The position numbers and the translations under genes were made by a program. The notes beneath the pieces are model-generated. The model was not told the DNA's origin, ran no database searches, and was given only the letters and a program-made list of their open reading frames with translations. Positions 1-10,400 of a DNA stretch of 38,787 nt are shown in pieces. Source of the stretch: CAVLCC01 sp963624975 (GTDB taxonomy: Bacteria > Actinomycetota > Coriobacteriia > Coriobacteriales > CADBOM01); contig CAVFRF010000015.1 of assembly GCA_963624975.1 (NCBI GenBank), positions 1-38,787 on the forward strand. The letters are read 5' to 3'. Every line of letters starts with the position of its first letter. The stretch's first letter is position 1.

Positions 1-2305
1 CCTCGGCGGTGCTCTTCACCGTCGCGTCGGACGACACGTTGACCACGGCCACGCGGTCGCCGCCGCCCACGATGGCTCCGACCACGGCAGCTGTGTCTGC
101 GCCCTCGGACTCGACGGAGCCGGAGACCAGCAGGTTCTCCACCGTGGCGCAGGTGCCGTCGACGGCGCCGAAGAGGCCGGCATATCCGTCCTCGGAGACG
201 ACCTTCATGTCGGAGACCTTGTGGTAGCCGCCGTCGAAGGTGCCGCAGAACATGTGCTCAGCGTCGCCTATGGGCTGCCAGTTTGCGGCTAGCAGGCCGC
301 CGACGCTGATGTCCGCCGCGAGCTTCACGGTCACTCCCGCGTAGTCCAGTCCCGCTGCCACGTTGTCAGAGATCTTGCGCAGGCCCGCTGCATCGGAGAC
401 CGTCACGTCGGACGACACGGATAGCGTCGCCGGGTCGGATACCGCGGTAGCCGTGCGCGACGCACCCTCGAAGGTGTTGGTAACAACGCACCTGTACTGG
501 GTGGACCCGAGCAGCTGCCCGGGGGTGTAGCCTGCGGAGGTGGCGCCGTCGATGTCGGCCCATTCCTCGCCGTCAGCGCTCTTCTGCCACTGGTAGCTCA
601 GGGTGCCCAGACCCTTGGAAGCCACCGCGGCGGCCACTGTCATCTCGTCGATGTCGTCGCCGTAGGCGATCGACTGCGACCTGGGCTGCGCCTTGATCTG
701 GGGCTGCGCCGCGTCGGTGGCCGGGTCGGTCACGGTAACGCACACGATGGGCGAGTCGGCCGTCTTGGCCTTCTGCACCCCGTCCTCGGTGTAGGTGTTG
801 GTGGCACGGCAGAAGTAGTATGCCTTGCCAGCCGCGGAGATGTCGGGCGTGACCTGCGTGTAGGTCTCGCCGTCGAGGACCACGGCATCGCTTCCGTCGG
901 ATGCGCTGCCCCTGTACCACTGGTAGGACAGCTTGCCCGACTTGGCCGCGCCCACGGTGGGCAGCTTGGCCGCGGCGACAAGGTCGCTCACGTCGTCGCC
1001 CAGCATGTAGCTCACATCGGAGTACTCTCCATCGAAGGTGGGCTCGCCCAGGTAGCGCAGCTCCTCGGCGAACGCCGGATAGGTGCCTGCGTTGTACTCG
1101 AACGCGCTTCCGAGAGCCTTTGCGGTCTCGGGCTTTACCAGCTCGAACCAGGTGAGGCCTTCGCCGCCTGCACTGCCAGCAGCAGAGGCGCTGGCAAGGT
1201 AGTAGCAGCTATCGAATGTCGAAGTCTGCTTGGCAGCTGTGCCACAGATTCCATAAGATTTGGATGGCGAGGTCACCTGACCCACATTGAGGCAGTTGAC
1301 GAAGTTGGCCTTCACGCCCGTGCTGCCTTCGATGCCACCTGCATTGGTCGCACCCGAAACTTCGCCATAGTTCACACAGTTCTCGACGATATTGCAAGCT
1401 TGTTTGACAATACCTGCAGCAGCACCCTCGGACGAACTGATCGTTCCGCGGTTCCAGCATCCGAGCAAGCGGCTGCCAGTCCAGCTTCCATTCCCGATAA
1501 CAAGGATGCCTGCGGCGTTGAGGCTACCGTGCACCTCTGCATAATTGCCCAGATTCTGCATCTCGCAGGGATAGAAGTACGAATAGCCGATCACACCCGC
1601 AGCACTTTCAGCAGAAACATAGCCTTCTACCGTGAAGTTCTTTACGGTAGAATACTGGCCTACGTATCCGAACAGAGCCTGATAATCGGCATCGTTGTCG
1701 ATGTAGAGTCCGGAGATTTGGTGATAGTCGCCGTCGAAAGATCCCTGGAACGACGTCCCCTGCGCGCCATCATATTTATAGGTTCCGATGGGAACCCACT
1801 GGTTGTCGGCGGTGCAGCCAAGGTCGATGTCGTTGGTAACCTTGTAGAACTTGCCCTGGGAGCCGTTCGTGGAGGTGTCAATTCCCGCACCGTTAACGTA
1901 GGTGGCCAGCGCCCTCATGTCGTCTGCGGTGGAGATGAGGAACGGGTCGGCCTCGGTACCGGAACCACCGGAATACAACGGGTCTTCTACCTGGACCGCC
2001 GCTTCGTCGTCCGCGGCTTGCGTGTCGGCCTCCCCCTCGGAGGATGCCGCCTGCACCGCCTCGTCGGCTGCCATCGCAGCGTCGTCTTGCTCGTTCACCT
2101 CCCCCGACGAACTAGTAGTCGAATCGCCTAGCTGCAGGGCGTCATCGGCCGAATCGACCTCGTCCCCCGCAGCCTGCGATTGCTCCGACGCATTGGTCGA
2201 AGCCGCCGTGGAAGCGAAGGCGCTCGTGGGCACCATGCTCGTCACCGTGATGATGGCGAGCAGGAGCGTTAGCACCCTCTTCCATAGGCTCTGCTGCAGT
2301 TCCAT
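1..2305 (-). CDS. Secreted GLUG-motif/Ig-like surface protein (3' end outside window)
   Basis: This is an exported surface protein whose C-terminus lies beyond the window edge; about 768 residues are visible. The ATG at 2305-2303 is preceded by AAGGAG six bases upstream. The N-terminus is a signal peptide: a KR pair, a hydrophobic stretch, then a likely cleavage after SAFA. An acidic, Ala/Asp/Glu-rich spacer follows. Next comes a segment opening GSGTEADPFLIST, typical of GLUG-motif surface proteins, with FQGSFDGDYHQISGLYI as a GLUG repeat. Two Ig-like domains each carry LSYQW (near 935-765 and 610-455), and a second GLUG block lies near 270-1. It is the last visible gene of the surface array and is separated from the upstream BspA gene by a 282-bp leader. 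How it is anchored cannot be seen. Adhesin or matrix-binding roles are typical of such proteins, but no ligand can be inferred. Confidence 0.85.
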   Translation of the reverse strand, partial: MELQQSLWKRVLTLLLAIITVTSMVPTSAFASTAASTNASEQSQAAGDEVDSADDALQLGDSTTSSSGEVNEQDDAAMAADEAVQAASSEGEADTQAADDEAAVQVEDPLYSGGSGTEADPFLISTADDMRALATYVNGAGIDTSTNGSQGKFYKVTNDIDLGCTADNQWVPIGTYKYDGAQGTSFQGSFDGDYHQISGLYIDNDADYQALFGYVGQYSTVKNFTVEGYVSAESAAGVIGYSYFYPCEMQNLGNYAEVHGSLNAAGILVIGNGSWTGSRLLGCWNRGTISSSEGAAAGIVKQACNIVENCVNYGEVSGATNAGGIEGSTGVKANFVNCLNVGQVTSPSKSYGICGTAAKQTSTFDSCYYLASASAAGSAGGEGLTWFELVKPETAKALGSAFEYNAGTYPAFAEELRYLGEPTFDGEYSDVSYMLGDDVSDLVAAAKLPTVGAAKSGKLSYQWYRGSASDGSDAVVLDGETYTQVTPDISAAGKAYYFCRATNTYTEDGVQKAKTADSPIVCVTVTDPATDAAQPQIKAQPRSQSIAYGDDIDEMTVAAAVASKGLGTLSYQWQKSADGEEWADIDGATSAGYTPGQLLGSTQYRCVVTNTFEGASRTATAVSDPATLSVSSDVTVSDAAGLRKISDNVAAGLDYAGVTVKLAADISVGGLLAANWQPIGDAEHMFCGTFDGGYHKVSDMKVVSEDGYAGLFGAVDGTCATVENLLVSGSVESEGADTAAVVGAIVGGGDRVAVVNVSSDATVKSTAE

Positions 2306-2355
2306 GCTGCACTCCTTCCGAGTTCGAATGCCCGCCAGTCACTGCTGACAGGCAT
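2269..2355 (-). CDS. Possible short upstream ORF overlapping the start of the GLUG/Ig gene
   Basis: A 28-codon frame starts at ATG 2355-2353 just after a strong Shine-Dalgarno-like AAGGAGG, with only three bases between. It runs out of frame across the start codon of the downstream gene (2305) and ends at TAA 2271-2269. A leader ORF overlapping the main start could couple or attenuate translation. The short spacing and unremarkable composition make it equally possible that this is chance. Confidence 0.2.
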   Translation of the reverse strand: MPVSSDWRAFELGRSAAWNCSRAYGRGC

Positions 2356-2418
2356 TGCCCTCCTTGCTAGCATTGCAATGCGGATAAAAGCTCTGCCACA
2401 TTGGAACGCTCAAAACAA

Positions 2419-2468
2419 GAAATCCTGTCTCGGATCAGCCAGAATTTAGCTGAAAGAAACAGGATTTC
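2419..2468 (-). promoter_or_regulatory. Long inverted repeat in the 282-bp gap between two surface-protein genes
   Basis: Perfect 10-base arms GAAATCCTGT (2419-2428) and ACAGGATTTC (2459-2468) enclose a second inverted repeat, TCAGC/GCTGA (2435-2439 and 2449-2453). Read on the minus strand, the outer stem is followed by TTGTTTTG. The structure could be a terminator for the 1609-residue gene or a leader hairpin/attenuator of the downstream gene. The rest of the gap (2306-2587) is AT-rich and holds a 12-bp palindrome GCATTGCAATGC at 2370-2381. Confidence 0.5.
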
Positions 2469-2481
2469 CCAAGACGGTAGA

Positions 2482-2490
2482 ATTGTAGCA
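2482..2490 (-). promoter_or_regulatory. Candidate extended -10 promoter for the GLUG/Ig gene
   Basis: On the minus strand TGCTACAAT fits an extended -10 element; no convincing -35 is seen. Initiation would fall near 2475, giving a leader of about 170 nt that begins with the 2419-2468 hairpin. It would allow the last gene of the array to be expressed separately. Confidence 0.3.
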
Positions 2491-2587
2491 GTTGCTAGCG
2501 ATGCTAATTGTGTTAATTCATGCATTCGCTCTTAATTTATCGATATTTTTTAGTTGTTACATACATACGAAAGCGGAAGTAGGTATT

Positions 2588-5500
2588 TTACATATGTCCT
2601 ACTTCTGGCTCGCTATGCAAATCCTTGTCGAATGTCCACTTCTTTCGCACGATGCCCGCAGCCAAAGCACCCAGCGCCACCAGCAGCAAGACGAGCCACC
2701 AGTAGTTGACCACCACGACCGCGATGCCGTCGGGCGACCCGAGCTTGGTCACGCTGTAACGCGAGCCTGCGGCAGATCCACCCGATGCCGAGTTGCTGGC
2801 GGCCACGTTGCTGTCGAGTCCGTACGTGCCCGTGCCGCTGCCCGTGCCCGAGGTAGAACCCGAACCCGTGCCGGTGCCGTACCCCGTGCCGTCGCCTCCC
2901 GGACCGTGGTCGCTGCTGCCCTGCCCCGACTGGTCGTTCACGTCGAACGTGCGGCTCACTATGCCGGAATAGTTGCCCAGCCCCTCGATCTTCACCGTGC
3001 CGGTGCCGGAGGCGGTGGTGTTGAGGGTGTGCACCACGTAGTCCACGTCCTGCTGCAGCTCCTGGCCCCAGGGGTTGACCACCACGACCTCTTCGTCGAT
3101 CTTGAAGCCCGTGAGCAGGCTGTATTCCACCTTTATGCCCGAGATGGTGCACATCTGGATCGAGAGCGGCGTAATCTGGAATTCGCGCTCGTAGGTGCCG
3201 CCGAAGATGCTGGAGTCGGTACCCGTTACCACCACGCTGCCGGTGCCGGCGTTCACGTTGTTCTCGTACGAGACCGTGTAGTCCTCGCCCTCGACGGCAT
3301 CGTAGGGTTCGCCCATCAGGGTGGCGCTCACGCTCACCGCGGGTTCGTGCGCGGTGCCGTCGTATCTGTACTCGTCGCGGCCCAGGAAGTTCACCGAGAA
3401 CGACGCCTTGGCATCGGCCTTCTGCGAGATGGAGAACGTGCCCTGCGTCGATCCGGCGTAGTTGCCTATGCCCTTGATGCATATGTAGGCATCCGGTCCA
3501 TGCCTGTTGTTCACGTATCCATCGTGGTTGGTGCCGCGGCTTGTGTCGAACTCCCAGTCGACACCCTCCACCAGCTCGGTGCCGTCGGGCATCGTCACGC
3601 TTATGGACGGCTTGAGGTACCCGCCGGTGTAGTAGTAGGAGCTTTGCTCGGGGGTCACCTGCGCAAGCGAGATGTCGCGGCCCAGCACCGCGTAGTAGGA
3701 GTCGGTGGTGCGCTTGTCGATGCCGAAGCCCGACTCGCAGTTCCACTGCATGCCCTGCTCGAGCGCGGGCAGCGTGCCCGAGAGGTAACCGTCCTGGTAG
3801 TAGGAGGCCGAGACGTTGTCGCGGATGATCAGCTGCTCCATGGGGTTTCCGCTCTTGTAGTTGGCCACCGAACCGTAGAAGCTGATGCAGTAGTAGGTGT
3901 CGAAGTCCAGCTGGTTGCCGCGACTGTCGGCGAGCTTGATGTAGTCGGCCACCGTCTCCGACTTCTTGTCCATGAATATGAGGCCGATGAGCCTGTTGGT
4001 GTAATCGTAGACCCTCAGGTCGAATGCCTCGCTGCCCACGGTCACGTTCTGCGCGTTGCCAAGAAACCTTATGCTGTTGGCAGCGCAGCAGTGGTAGAAG
4101 GCCCTCTCGCCTATCGACCGCACGCTCTTGCCCAGGATTATGTCTTGCAGGAACTGGTCGCCCTGAAACGCGCTGTCGCCGATGGTCGTGCACGACGATG
4201 GGATCGACACGCTCGTGAGGCCGTAAGACTCGTGCGTCTCCCAATTGTAGTAGTAGCATCCCGCGAATGCCGACTCCCCGATCGATGTCGCGGAGTCGGG
4301 CAGCGCGACCGTTCCGAGCTTGTAGTCGCCGTAGAACGCCCTTGCCGGAACGCTGCCTAGCCTGCTCTGCGAGCCGAAGGTCACCTTGGCAAGACCGATG
4401 CAGCACTCGAACGCCGACTCCCCAATCGACTCCACGGTGGCCGGAATCTCGATGCGGTCCAGCAGCTCGCAGTTCTGGAACGCCCCCGTGCCTATGCTGG
4501 CTACCGTGGTGGGCAGATTGATGGCCGTGAGGTAGTGGCAGGCCTGGTACGACTGCGTAGAGCCGAAGGCGTAGTCGCTCACGCCCATCACCCTGTAGGT
4601 GTTGCCGTCTTCGTCGGTCACGCTGGCCGGAATCACGGGGATTCCCGACACCGAGGTGTGCACGGCCGTGACCCCGTCCTTGTCCAGTCCCACCATCGCG
4701 GTGCCGGTCTTGGTGCTCTCGTCGAGGGTGATGGGACGGAACCAGCACGCCGTCTTCTCCACGTTGCCGGCGTACACCTCCACGTCCACCTGGAATCCGA
4801 TTCCCGCGGCGTAGGCCGTGCAGGAGTCCACCAGCGGGATGTCGGCCCCGAAGCCGCTCTCGTAGCTCCAGTCGAATCCCGCCGCGAGGTCGGGGATGGT
4901 GCCCGAGTAGACCTGGTCGTCCGAGAGGCTGTCCATGCGCGCCCTCTCGTGCACCACGACCTTGGCCTGCACGTGTCCTATCTCCATGTCGTGCCTGTTC
5001 TCGTAGTAGGTCACCGTGTAGTACACGTCTGGCGACGACATCGCGAAGCTGATGTTGGCCTTCTTGCCACCGTACACCACGCGCGAGATGTTGCCGCAGC
5101 CCGAGAACAGCTGGTCGTCCACGATGGACGACGCGTCGCTCTCGAAGTACACGTTCCTAAGCGAGATGCAGCGCGCGAAAGCCTTGGATCCGATCGAGGA
5201 CACGGTCGAAGGGATGGCGATGGAAACGAGCCTGCTGCAGTTGAGGAAGGCATAGGGGTCGATCGATCCCACCGTGTAGGTCTTGCCGTCGCTTCCCACC
5301 ACCTGCTGCGGCAGGGTCACCGAACCCGTGGTGGAGCTGTCGATGGCGCACTGGTTGCCCTTCTCGGTTTCGTATCCCACCTTGGCTATGCCCGGCGTGG
5401 TGCCGTCGGCGAGCTGGACGACCGTGTAGGTCACGTCCACGCCGTCTGCCGTGCGCGCCACGAAGGTGTCGCCCACCGCGAGGTCGGCCACGGGCTGGGA

Positions 5501-7417
5501 GGCGGTGGCATAGAAGGAGTCGGAGATCTCGTACTGGGGAGAGAACCCGTCCTCGTATGTCCACGCGTTGCCCTCGGGAGTCGAGGCCAGGTACTCGCCG
5601 GAGAACACCTGGCTGCTGTCGGCCGACTCGGGGATGCTGTTGGCCGCCACCACGAACGTGGCGTTGGGTTCGTCTTCGGTGGAGAAGCCAGCGTAGTGGT
5701 ACGCGATGGTGTAGTAGTAGGTTGGCACCGAACTCTGGAACGTGAGGCCGGGGTGCTTCTTGTCGTAGAACACCACGTCGGTGAGCTGGTTGTCGAGGTA
5801 GAACGCGTTGCTGGCCACCTGCATGTTGGCGGCGCTTCCAATAAACGAGATGCGCCTGAGCGCGGTGCATCCCTGGAACGCGAAGTCGCCTATGCTCTCG
5901 ACCGACTTGGGCAGCTGCATCTCTCGGATGCGGCTGCATTCCATGAACGCCTTGGAGCCGATGTAGCGCACGTTGCTGGGCAGGTCGATGGACCTGAGCG
6001 AAGTGCATTTGGAGAACAGCCCGTCCGATATGGACATGAGCTGGTGCCCCTCGTCGAAGGTCACGTTGGAGAGCACGTTGCATCCCGAGAAGGCCGACTC
6101 CCCCAGATAGGTGAGCGTGGACGGGATGTAGACCGCCGAGAGGCCCGACCCCGCGAAGGCGCTGTACTCGACGCTGACGATCTGCTCGCCGAACTCGTAC
6201 GACTTGAGCGACGTGCACTTGTAGAAGGTGCTGGACGGTATCTCGGTAATCGTCGACCCTTGCGCGAAGGACGAGCTGGCAAGCGATTTGCATCCCGAGA
6301 ACACGGAGGCGCCCAAGCTCGTGACCTGCGCGGGAATCACGGCGCTCGTGAGGCTCGATTCCGCGAAGGCGCTGGCGCCGATGGAGGTGATGGTGGACGG
6401 GATGAAGTCGAGGTTCTCGAGCTTGGTGCCAGCAAACAGGCCGTAGGAGATGGAGGTGAGGGGCGAGCCCGCCGCATACGTGACCTCCTTGAGGCCGGTA
6501 TAGGCGAACGCGGAGTTGCCGATGCTGGTCACCGACGCAGGAATCGTGACGCTGGAAACGCCCGAGCAGTAGCTGAACGCCTGCGTGCCGATCGAGGTAA
6601 CGGTGCTGGGAATCTTGAGCCCGGTGATCTTGCATGGCACGCGGGTGGAGTACACGTAGTACGGCGCGAGCGCGTAGGACTCGACCGCGGTGACGGTGTA
6701 GGTCTTGCCGTCCTTGCTCACGGTGGAGGGTATGCTCAGCGTGCCGGTGTAGGTGTAGTCGATTGCGGTGTTGCCCTCGGTGGGCGACCCGCCGATTCCC
6801 AGCGCCACGGTGTTGGAGCTGGTGATGTGGAACTTGACCTCCCTGCCCTCGTCGGTAGTGGTGGTGATGATGTCGTCGGCCTGCGCGTCGGCCTCCTCCG
6901 ACTTGCTCTCCACGTAGGATTGGACGTCGGATATGGCCTTGGCGACGTTCGTATCTGTGGATGCCGCGTCGGTCGCATCGACGTTGCCAGTCGCGTCGTC
7001 CTCGAAATTGGTGCCGGTTTCGTCGGAGTCGTCGACATCGTCCGGCTCGACGGCCTGCTGGTCGCCAGCGCCGTCGCCCTGCTGGCCCTGGTCGTCACCG
7101 GGCTGCACGGCGGCATCGCCAGATGCGCCGCCTGCTGCCGAACCGTCGCTTGCCGCAGCGTCGACCGCCGCCTCGCTAGAAGCTGCACCGCCTTCGGTCG
7201 CCATCTCCTGCGTCGAGGCATCCGCGTCGGAACCCTCGGCCACGGCTCCGAAGGGCATTCCCAGCGCGGTGACCGTCATCACCACTGCAAGCGTCATGCA
7301 AAGCGCCGCCCTCGCAGCCGTCCTCGCATCACGACGCACGTGGCATCCGGGCTTCGACCTCCCCGTCGAATGCGAGAGGTTCACATGCTTGCCAACGTAT
7401 CTCGAATCCTGCTTCAC
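2588..7417 (-). CDS. BspA-type LRR_5 surface protein with C-terminal membrane anchor (1609 aa)
   Basis: A giant exported protein. The start is GTG at 7417-7415, with GGAGGAGG seven bases upstream; this GTG overlaps the TGA of the preceding gene as GTGA, so the two are probably translationally coupled. A basic, Arg-rich N-terminus leads into a hydrophobic signal sequence ending near PFGAVA, then a long Asp/Ala/Gly-rich linker. Three blocks of BspA/Treponema-type LRR_5 repeats (ITSIGxxAFxxC pattern) lie at about residues 236-556, 710-797 and 926-1160. Each is followed by a YYTxxY...W...DS module of about 70 residues. Two or three MBG/Ig-like domains (about 1256-1491), a Gly/Ser/Thr-rich stalk and one transmembrane helix near 1568-1590 with a basic cytoplasmic tail complete it. 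LRR_5 proteins of this kind often act in adhesion; the ligand is unknown. It has no CWB2 repeats, unlike its upstream partner. Confidence 0.9.
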   Translation of the reverse strand: MKQDSRYVGKHVNLSHSTGRSKPGCHVRRDARTAARAALCMTLAVVMTVTALGMPFGAVAEGSDADASTQEMATEGGAASSEAAVDAAASDGSAAGGASGDAAVQPGDDQGQQGDGAGDQQAVEPDDVDDSDETGTNFEDDATGNVDATDAASTDTNVAKAISDVQSYVESKSEEADAQADDIITTTTDEGREVKFHITSSNTVALGIGGSPTEGNTAIDYTYTGTLSIPSTVSKDGKTYTVTAVESYALAPYYVYSTRVPCKITGLKIPSTVTSIGTQAFSYCSGVSSVTIPASVTSIGNSAFAYTGLKEVTYAAGSPLTSISYGLFAGTKLENLDFIPSTITSIGASAFAESSLTSAVIPAQVTSLGASVFSGCKSLASSSFAQGSTITEIPSSTFYKCTSLKSYEFGEQIVSVEYSAFAGSGLSAVYIPSTLTYLGESAFSGCNVLSNVTFDEGHQLMSISDGLFSKCTSLRSIDLPSNVRYIGSKAFMECSRIREMQLPKSVESIGDFAFQGCTALRRISFIGSAANMQVASNAFYLDNQLTDVVFYDKKHPGLTFQSSVPTYYYTIAYHYAGFSTEDEPNATFVVAANSIPESADSSQVFSGEYLASTPEGNAWTYEDGFSPQYEISDSFYATASQPVADLAVGDTFVARTADGVDVTYTVVQLADGTTPGIAKVGYETEKGNQCAIDSSTTGSVTLPQQVVGSDGKTYTVGSIDPYAFLNCSRLVSIAIPSTVSSIGSKAFARCISLRNVYFESDASSIVDDQLFSGCGNISRVVYGGKKANISFAMSSPDVYYTVTYYENRHDMEIGHVQAKVVVHERARMDSLSDDQVYSGTIPDLAAGFDWSYESGFGADIPLVDSCTAYAAGIGFQVDVEVYAGNVEKTACWFRPITLDESTKTGTAMVGLDKDGVTAVHTSVSGIPVIPASVTDEDGNTYRVMGVSDYAFGSTQSYQACHYLTAINLPTTVASIGTGAFQNCELLDRIEIPATVESIGESAFECCIGLAKVTFGSQSRLGSVPARAFYGDYKLGTVALPDSATSIGESAFAGCYYYNWETHESYGLTSVSIPSSCTTIGDSAFQGDQFLQDIILGKSVRSIGERAFYHCCAANSIRFLGNAQNVTVGSEAFDLRVYDYTNRLIGLIFMDKKSETVADYIKLADSRGNQLDFDTYYCISFYGSVANYKSGNPMEQLIIRDNVSASYYQDGYLSGTLPALEQGMQWNCESGFGIDKRTTDSYYAVLGRDISLAQVTPEQSSYYYTGGYLKPSISVTMPDGTELVEGVDWEFDTSRGTNHDGYVNNRHGPDAYICIKGIGNYAGSTQGTFSISQKADAKASFSVNFLGRDEYRYDGTAHEPAVSVSATLMGEPYDAVEGEDYTVSYENNVNAGTGSVVVTGTDSSIFGGTYEREFQITPLSIQMCTISGIKVEYSLLTGFKIDEEVVVVNPWGQELQQDVDYVVHTLNTTASGTGTVKIEGLGNYSGIVSRTFDVNDQSGQGSSDHGPGGDGTGYGTGTGSGSTSGTGSGTGTYGLDSNVAASNSASGGSAAGSRYSVTKLGSPDGIAVVVVNYWWLVLLLVALGALAAGIVRKKWTFDKDLHSEPEVGHM

Positions 7418-10400
7418 TGGAGAGCCTCCTCCGACCACGAGAGCTCGTCGAGCACCTTCATCTTTACCTCCATTGGCAACGCCGCGTCGCCGCCTATGGC
7501 GAGCACGCGGGCCACATCGCCCGAATAGTTTCCCAGCACATCGAGGGCGCTGGCGTTGGATGCGCTGGCCAGCAGCAGCACCGACTTGGTCTTGCCCAGC
7601 ATCGCGCCGGTCGCCAGCGCGTCGGGGAAGTTCTGGCCAGTCGCCACCGCGGCACCGTCGCAGGTCATGCCCTCGCCAAGCTCGAACTCCACGATCTTGG
7701 AGCATGTGTCGTACCTGTCGTCGCCGCCGAGTCTTGTGATGGAGCCGGATCCCAGCAGCTCTTCGAGCTTGGACTCCACCCCGCCGCCCACGGCCCCCGT
7801 GCCTCCGACCACGACGGCCCGATCGAAGCCGTCCTTGGCGAGCGCGTCGGCGAAGTCCGACGTGAGCGACTCGCCGTTGGTGAGCATGATGGGCGCCGAG
7901 TAGGCCGACGCATAGGGCGATATCGAGAGCGCGTCGGCGAATCCGTTGCCCGAAGCCACGATCGCCGTGTCTCCCCATATGCCGCGCAGCTCCCCGTAGT
8001 CGTAGACCGCGTACGACGTGGCGTACCTGTCGTTGCCGGCAAGGGCCACGATGTAGTTCTCGTTGTACACGTAGGGCAGCAGGGCATTCCTAGCCTCGCG
8101 CGAAATCGCCGACTCGCCGCCCACCACGATGACCTCGAACTCCTCGCGCCCTGCGGAGAGAGCCGATATGGCGTCGCGGGCTTCGTCGGACAGGCTCCCC
8201 TGCCCCGTGAGCACTATCGGGTAGCCGAGCGCGCCGGAAAGCGCCGTGGCCGAGAGCGCGTCGGGGTAGTTGCGCGACGATGCCAGGATCACGCCGTCGC
8301 TGCCCTGCGGGTAGGCTTGCAGTGCTATCGTCGCCGCCGTGGCCTCGCGTGTAGCTCCGGCGATGCTCTGCAGCCTCATGATCTTGAACTCGAAGTCGGC
8401 GCTGCCCGTGTAGGCGCCCATGCCGGTGATGGTCACGGTGCCGTATCCGGCATCGACGTTCTCGCCGTACGAGACCGTGTAATCGATGCCCTCGACCATC
8501 TCGGTGCCGTCGGGATCGCGCACCACCACGGTGGGCGCGATCCGCTCGCCGGTGTAGTAGAATCCCTCGTCCAGTCCCTCGACGGTGCATTTGCTCACCG
8601 GCTCTGCACCGCACAGCACGGTGATCTTGTCGATGCGCGAGATGCAGTTGGACTGCGTGTCCACTATGTTGAGCAGCTCGCGTTCCCTCTGCCCCATGCA
8701 CAGGGTGTAGCCGCCCGACATCGATCCCTGGAGGTCGTCCACGTTCTGCATCTGCGGGTTGGCCTTGGCCGACCTTATGGCCAGCACCGGCTCGACCTCA
8801 ACGCCGCCGTCGGGGTCGACGTTGGCGATGTTGGGATAGTAGAAGCGCTCGTAGTTCTGGATGTCGTTGTAGGAGAGCGTGAAGCTCGCTGCGCTTTGCG
8901 TGGATTCGAACACCAGCGAGTCGCCCTCGTCGAAGTCGGTGCCCGCCAGAGCCACTAGGTCGGAAAGCCCGATGTACTCGTCGGCTCTTGTCACCCCTGC
9001 CTCGCGGTACTCGTCCCATGCGCTGTAGTACAGGACATCGCCTTCGCCATCGGGCGACGACGGACCCTGCGCCGCTGTTTCCACCTGCTCCACCGAGAGC
9101 ACGTGCTCCACGGGTTCGGCGGCCTTGGCCTTCTGCACGTAAAGCTTGAGGTCCATGCCGTAGCCCACGCTTATGCGCACGTCTTCGCCGGGCATCGCGA
9201 AGGTGCCCGCGCTCGAATCGCTTTCGTACACGATGTTGCCGCTCGTGGCGCCCACGACCTTGAAACCGCTGGGCTGCGCCTGCGACAGCGCGCTCACCTG
9301 CACTTCCACCTCGTCGCCGTATGTGGCCGTGGCGCTCTGCTGCCCCGCCACCTTCACGCTCACCTCGAAGGCCGGGTCGACCCTTGAGGTGTCGATCTGG
9401 TACGAGATCTTGCGCATGCACATCTGCGCGGAGTCGGCCAGAGGCTGCGACGAGTCGAATTGGCTCGTCCACTCGTAGTGCTCGGGCAAGTCCGGCACCG
9501 AGCCGGCGTATATCTGGTCTTGCGAGAGCGTATCCATCACGGTGTGCGCCGGCACCACCACATACGACAGCCTGTCGAGGGCGGCCTGGCTTTCGGCCGA
9601 GGCGAAGTACGAGACAGTGTAGTACACGCTGGGCGTGGCCTCGGCGAGCTGCATCTGCGCGCTTCCCGCGCCGAAGACCACCTTGGAGATGGAGCTGCAG
9701 CCATCGAACGCAACCTCCGACACGGTTGTCGCCGACGCATCCGCCTCGAACACCACCCTCGAGAGCTTCGCGCAGCCTGCGAACGCGTAGTCGTCGACCA
9801 CCGAGAGCTTCATCTCGGCAGAATCCGACGTGTATGCCGCACCCGCGGATCCGCCGCCGCTACCGCCATCGAGGGCGGGCAGATCCAAATGCATGGCTCC
9901 CGCGAACACGACTTCCTCGAGCTGCGAGCACGAATTGAAGGCGCGCTTGCCCAGCTTCTGCAGCGTGGGCGGCAGCACCGCCCGCGTGAACGCGCAGCCG
10001 TCGAACGCCGAGGACGATATGGTCTCAAGCCCCTGCGGCAGGTCGAACTGCGCGAGGGTGGAGCATCCCGAGAACGCAGCCGCTCCGATGCTTGCAAGCT
10101 CCGAGCCGCTGCCGACCTTCACGCTCGCCAGCGACGTGCAGTTCATGAACGCAGCCTGCTCCACCGATTTCACCGATGCGGGCAGCTCGATTCCAGAGAT
10201 CGCGGAGCACGCCCGCTCGGGATCGCTTGAGCCGAAGGCGAACGCCCCCACTTCCACCACGTCGTAGGCGCTGCCGTTGCACGATACCGTCGCGGGTATC
10301 TCGACCACTCCCCTGGTGGTAGCCTGCATCGCCGGGGAACCGTCGCTCATCCTGCCCACCGACACGGTGCCGTTTGCGCCATCGGTCGGGTTGGAGAGTA

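Noticed and set aside
2492..7528. Long plus-strand ORFs (622 and 997 codons) opposite the 1609-residue BspA gene
   Set aside because: They are antisense to a protein with clear signal peptide, LRR and anchor features; their translations are Arg/Val/His/Gly-rich with no domains, as expected from high-GC antisense frames.
7418..7978. N-terminal extension of the 1609-residue BspA protein to 7978
   Set aside because: The extra 187 codons overlap the CWB2-coding end of the upstream gene in a basic, domain-free frame; GTG 7417 has GGAGGAGG and leads into the signal peptide.
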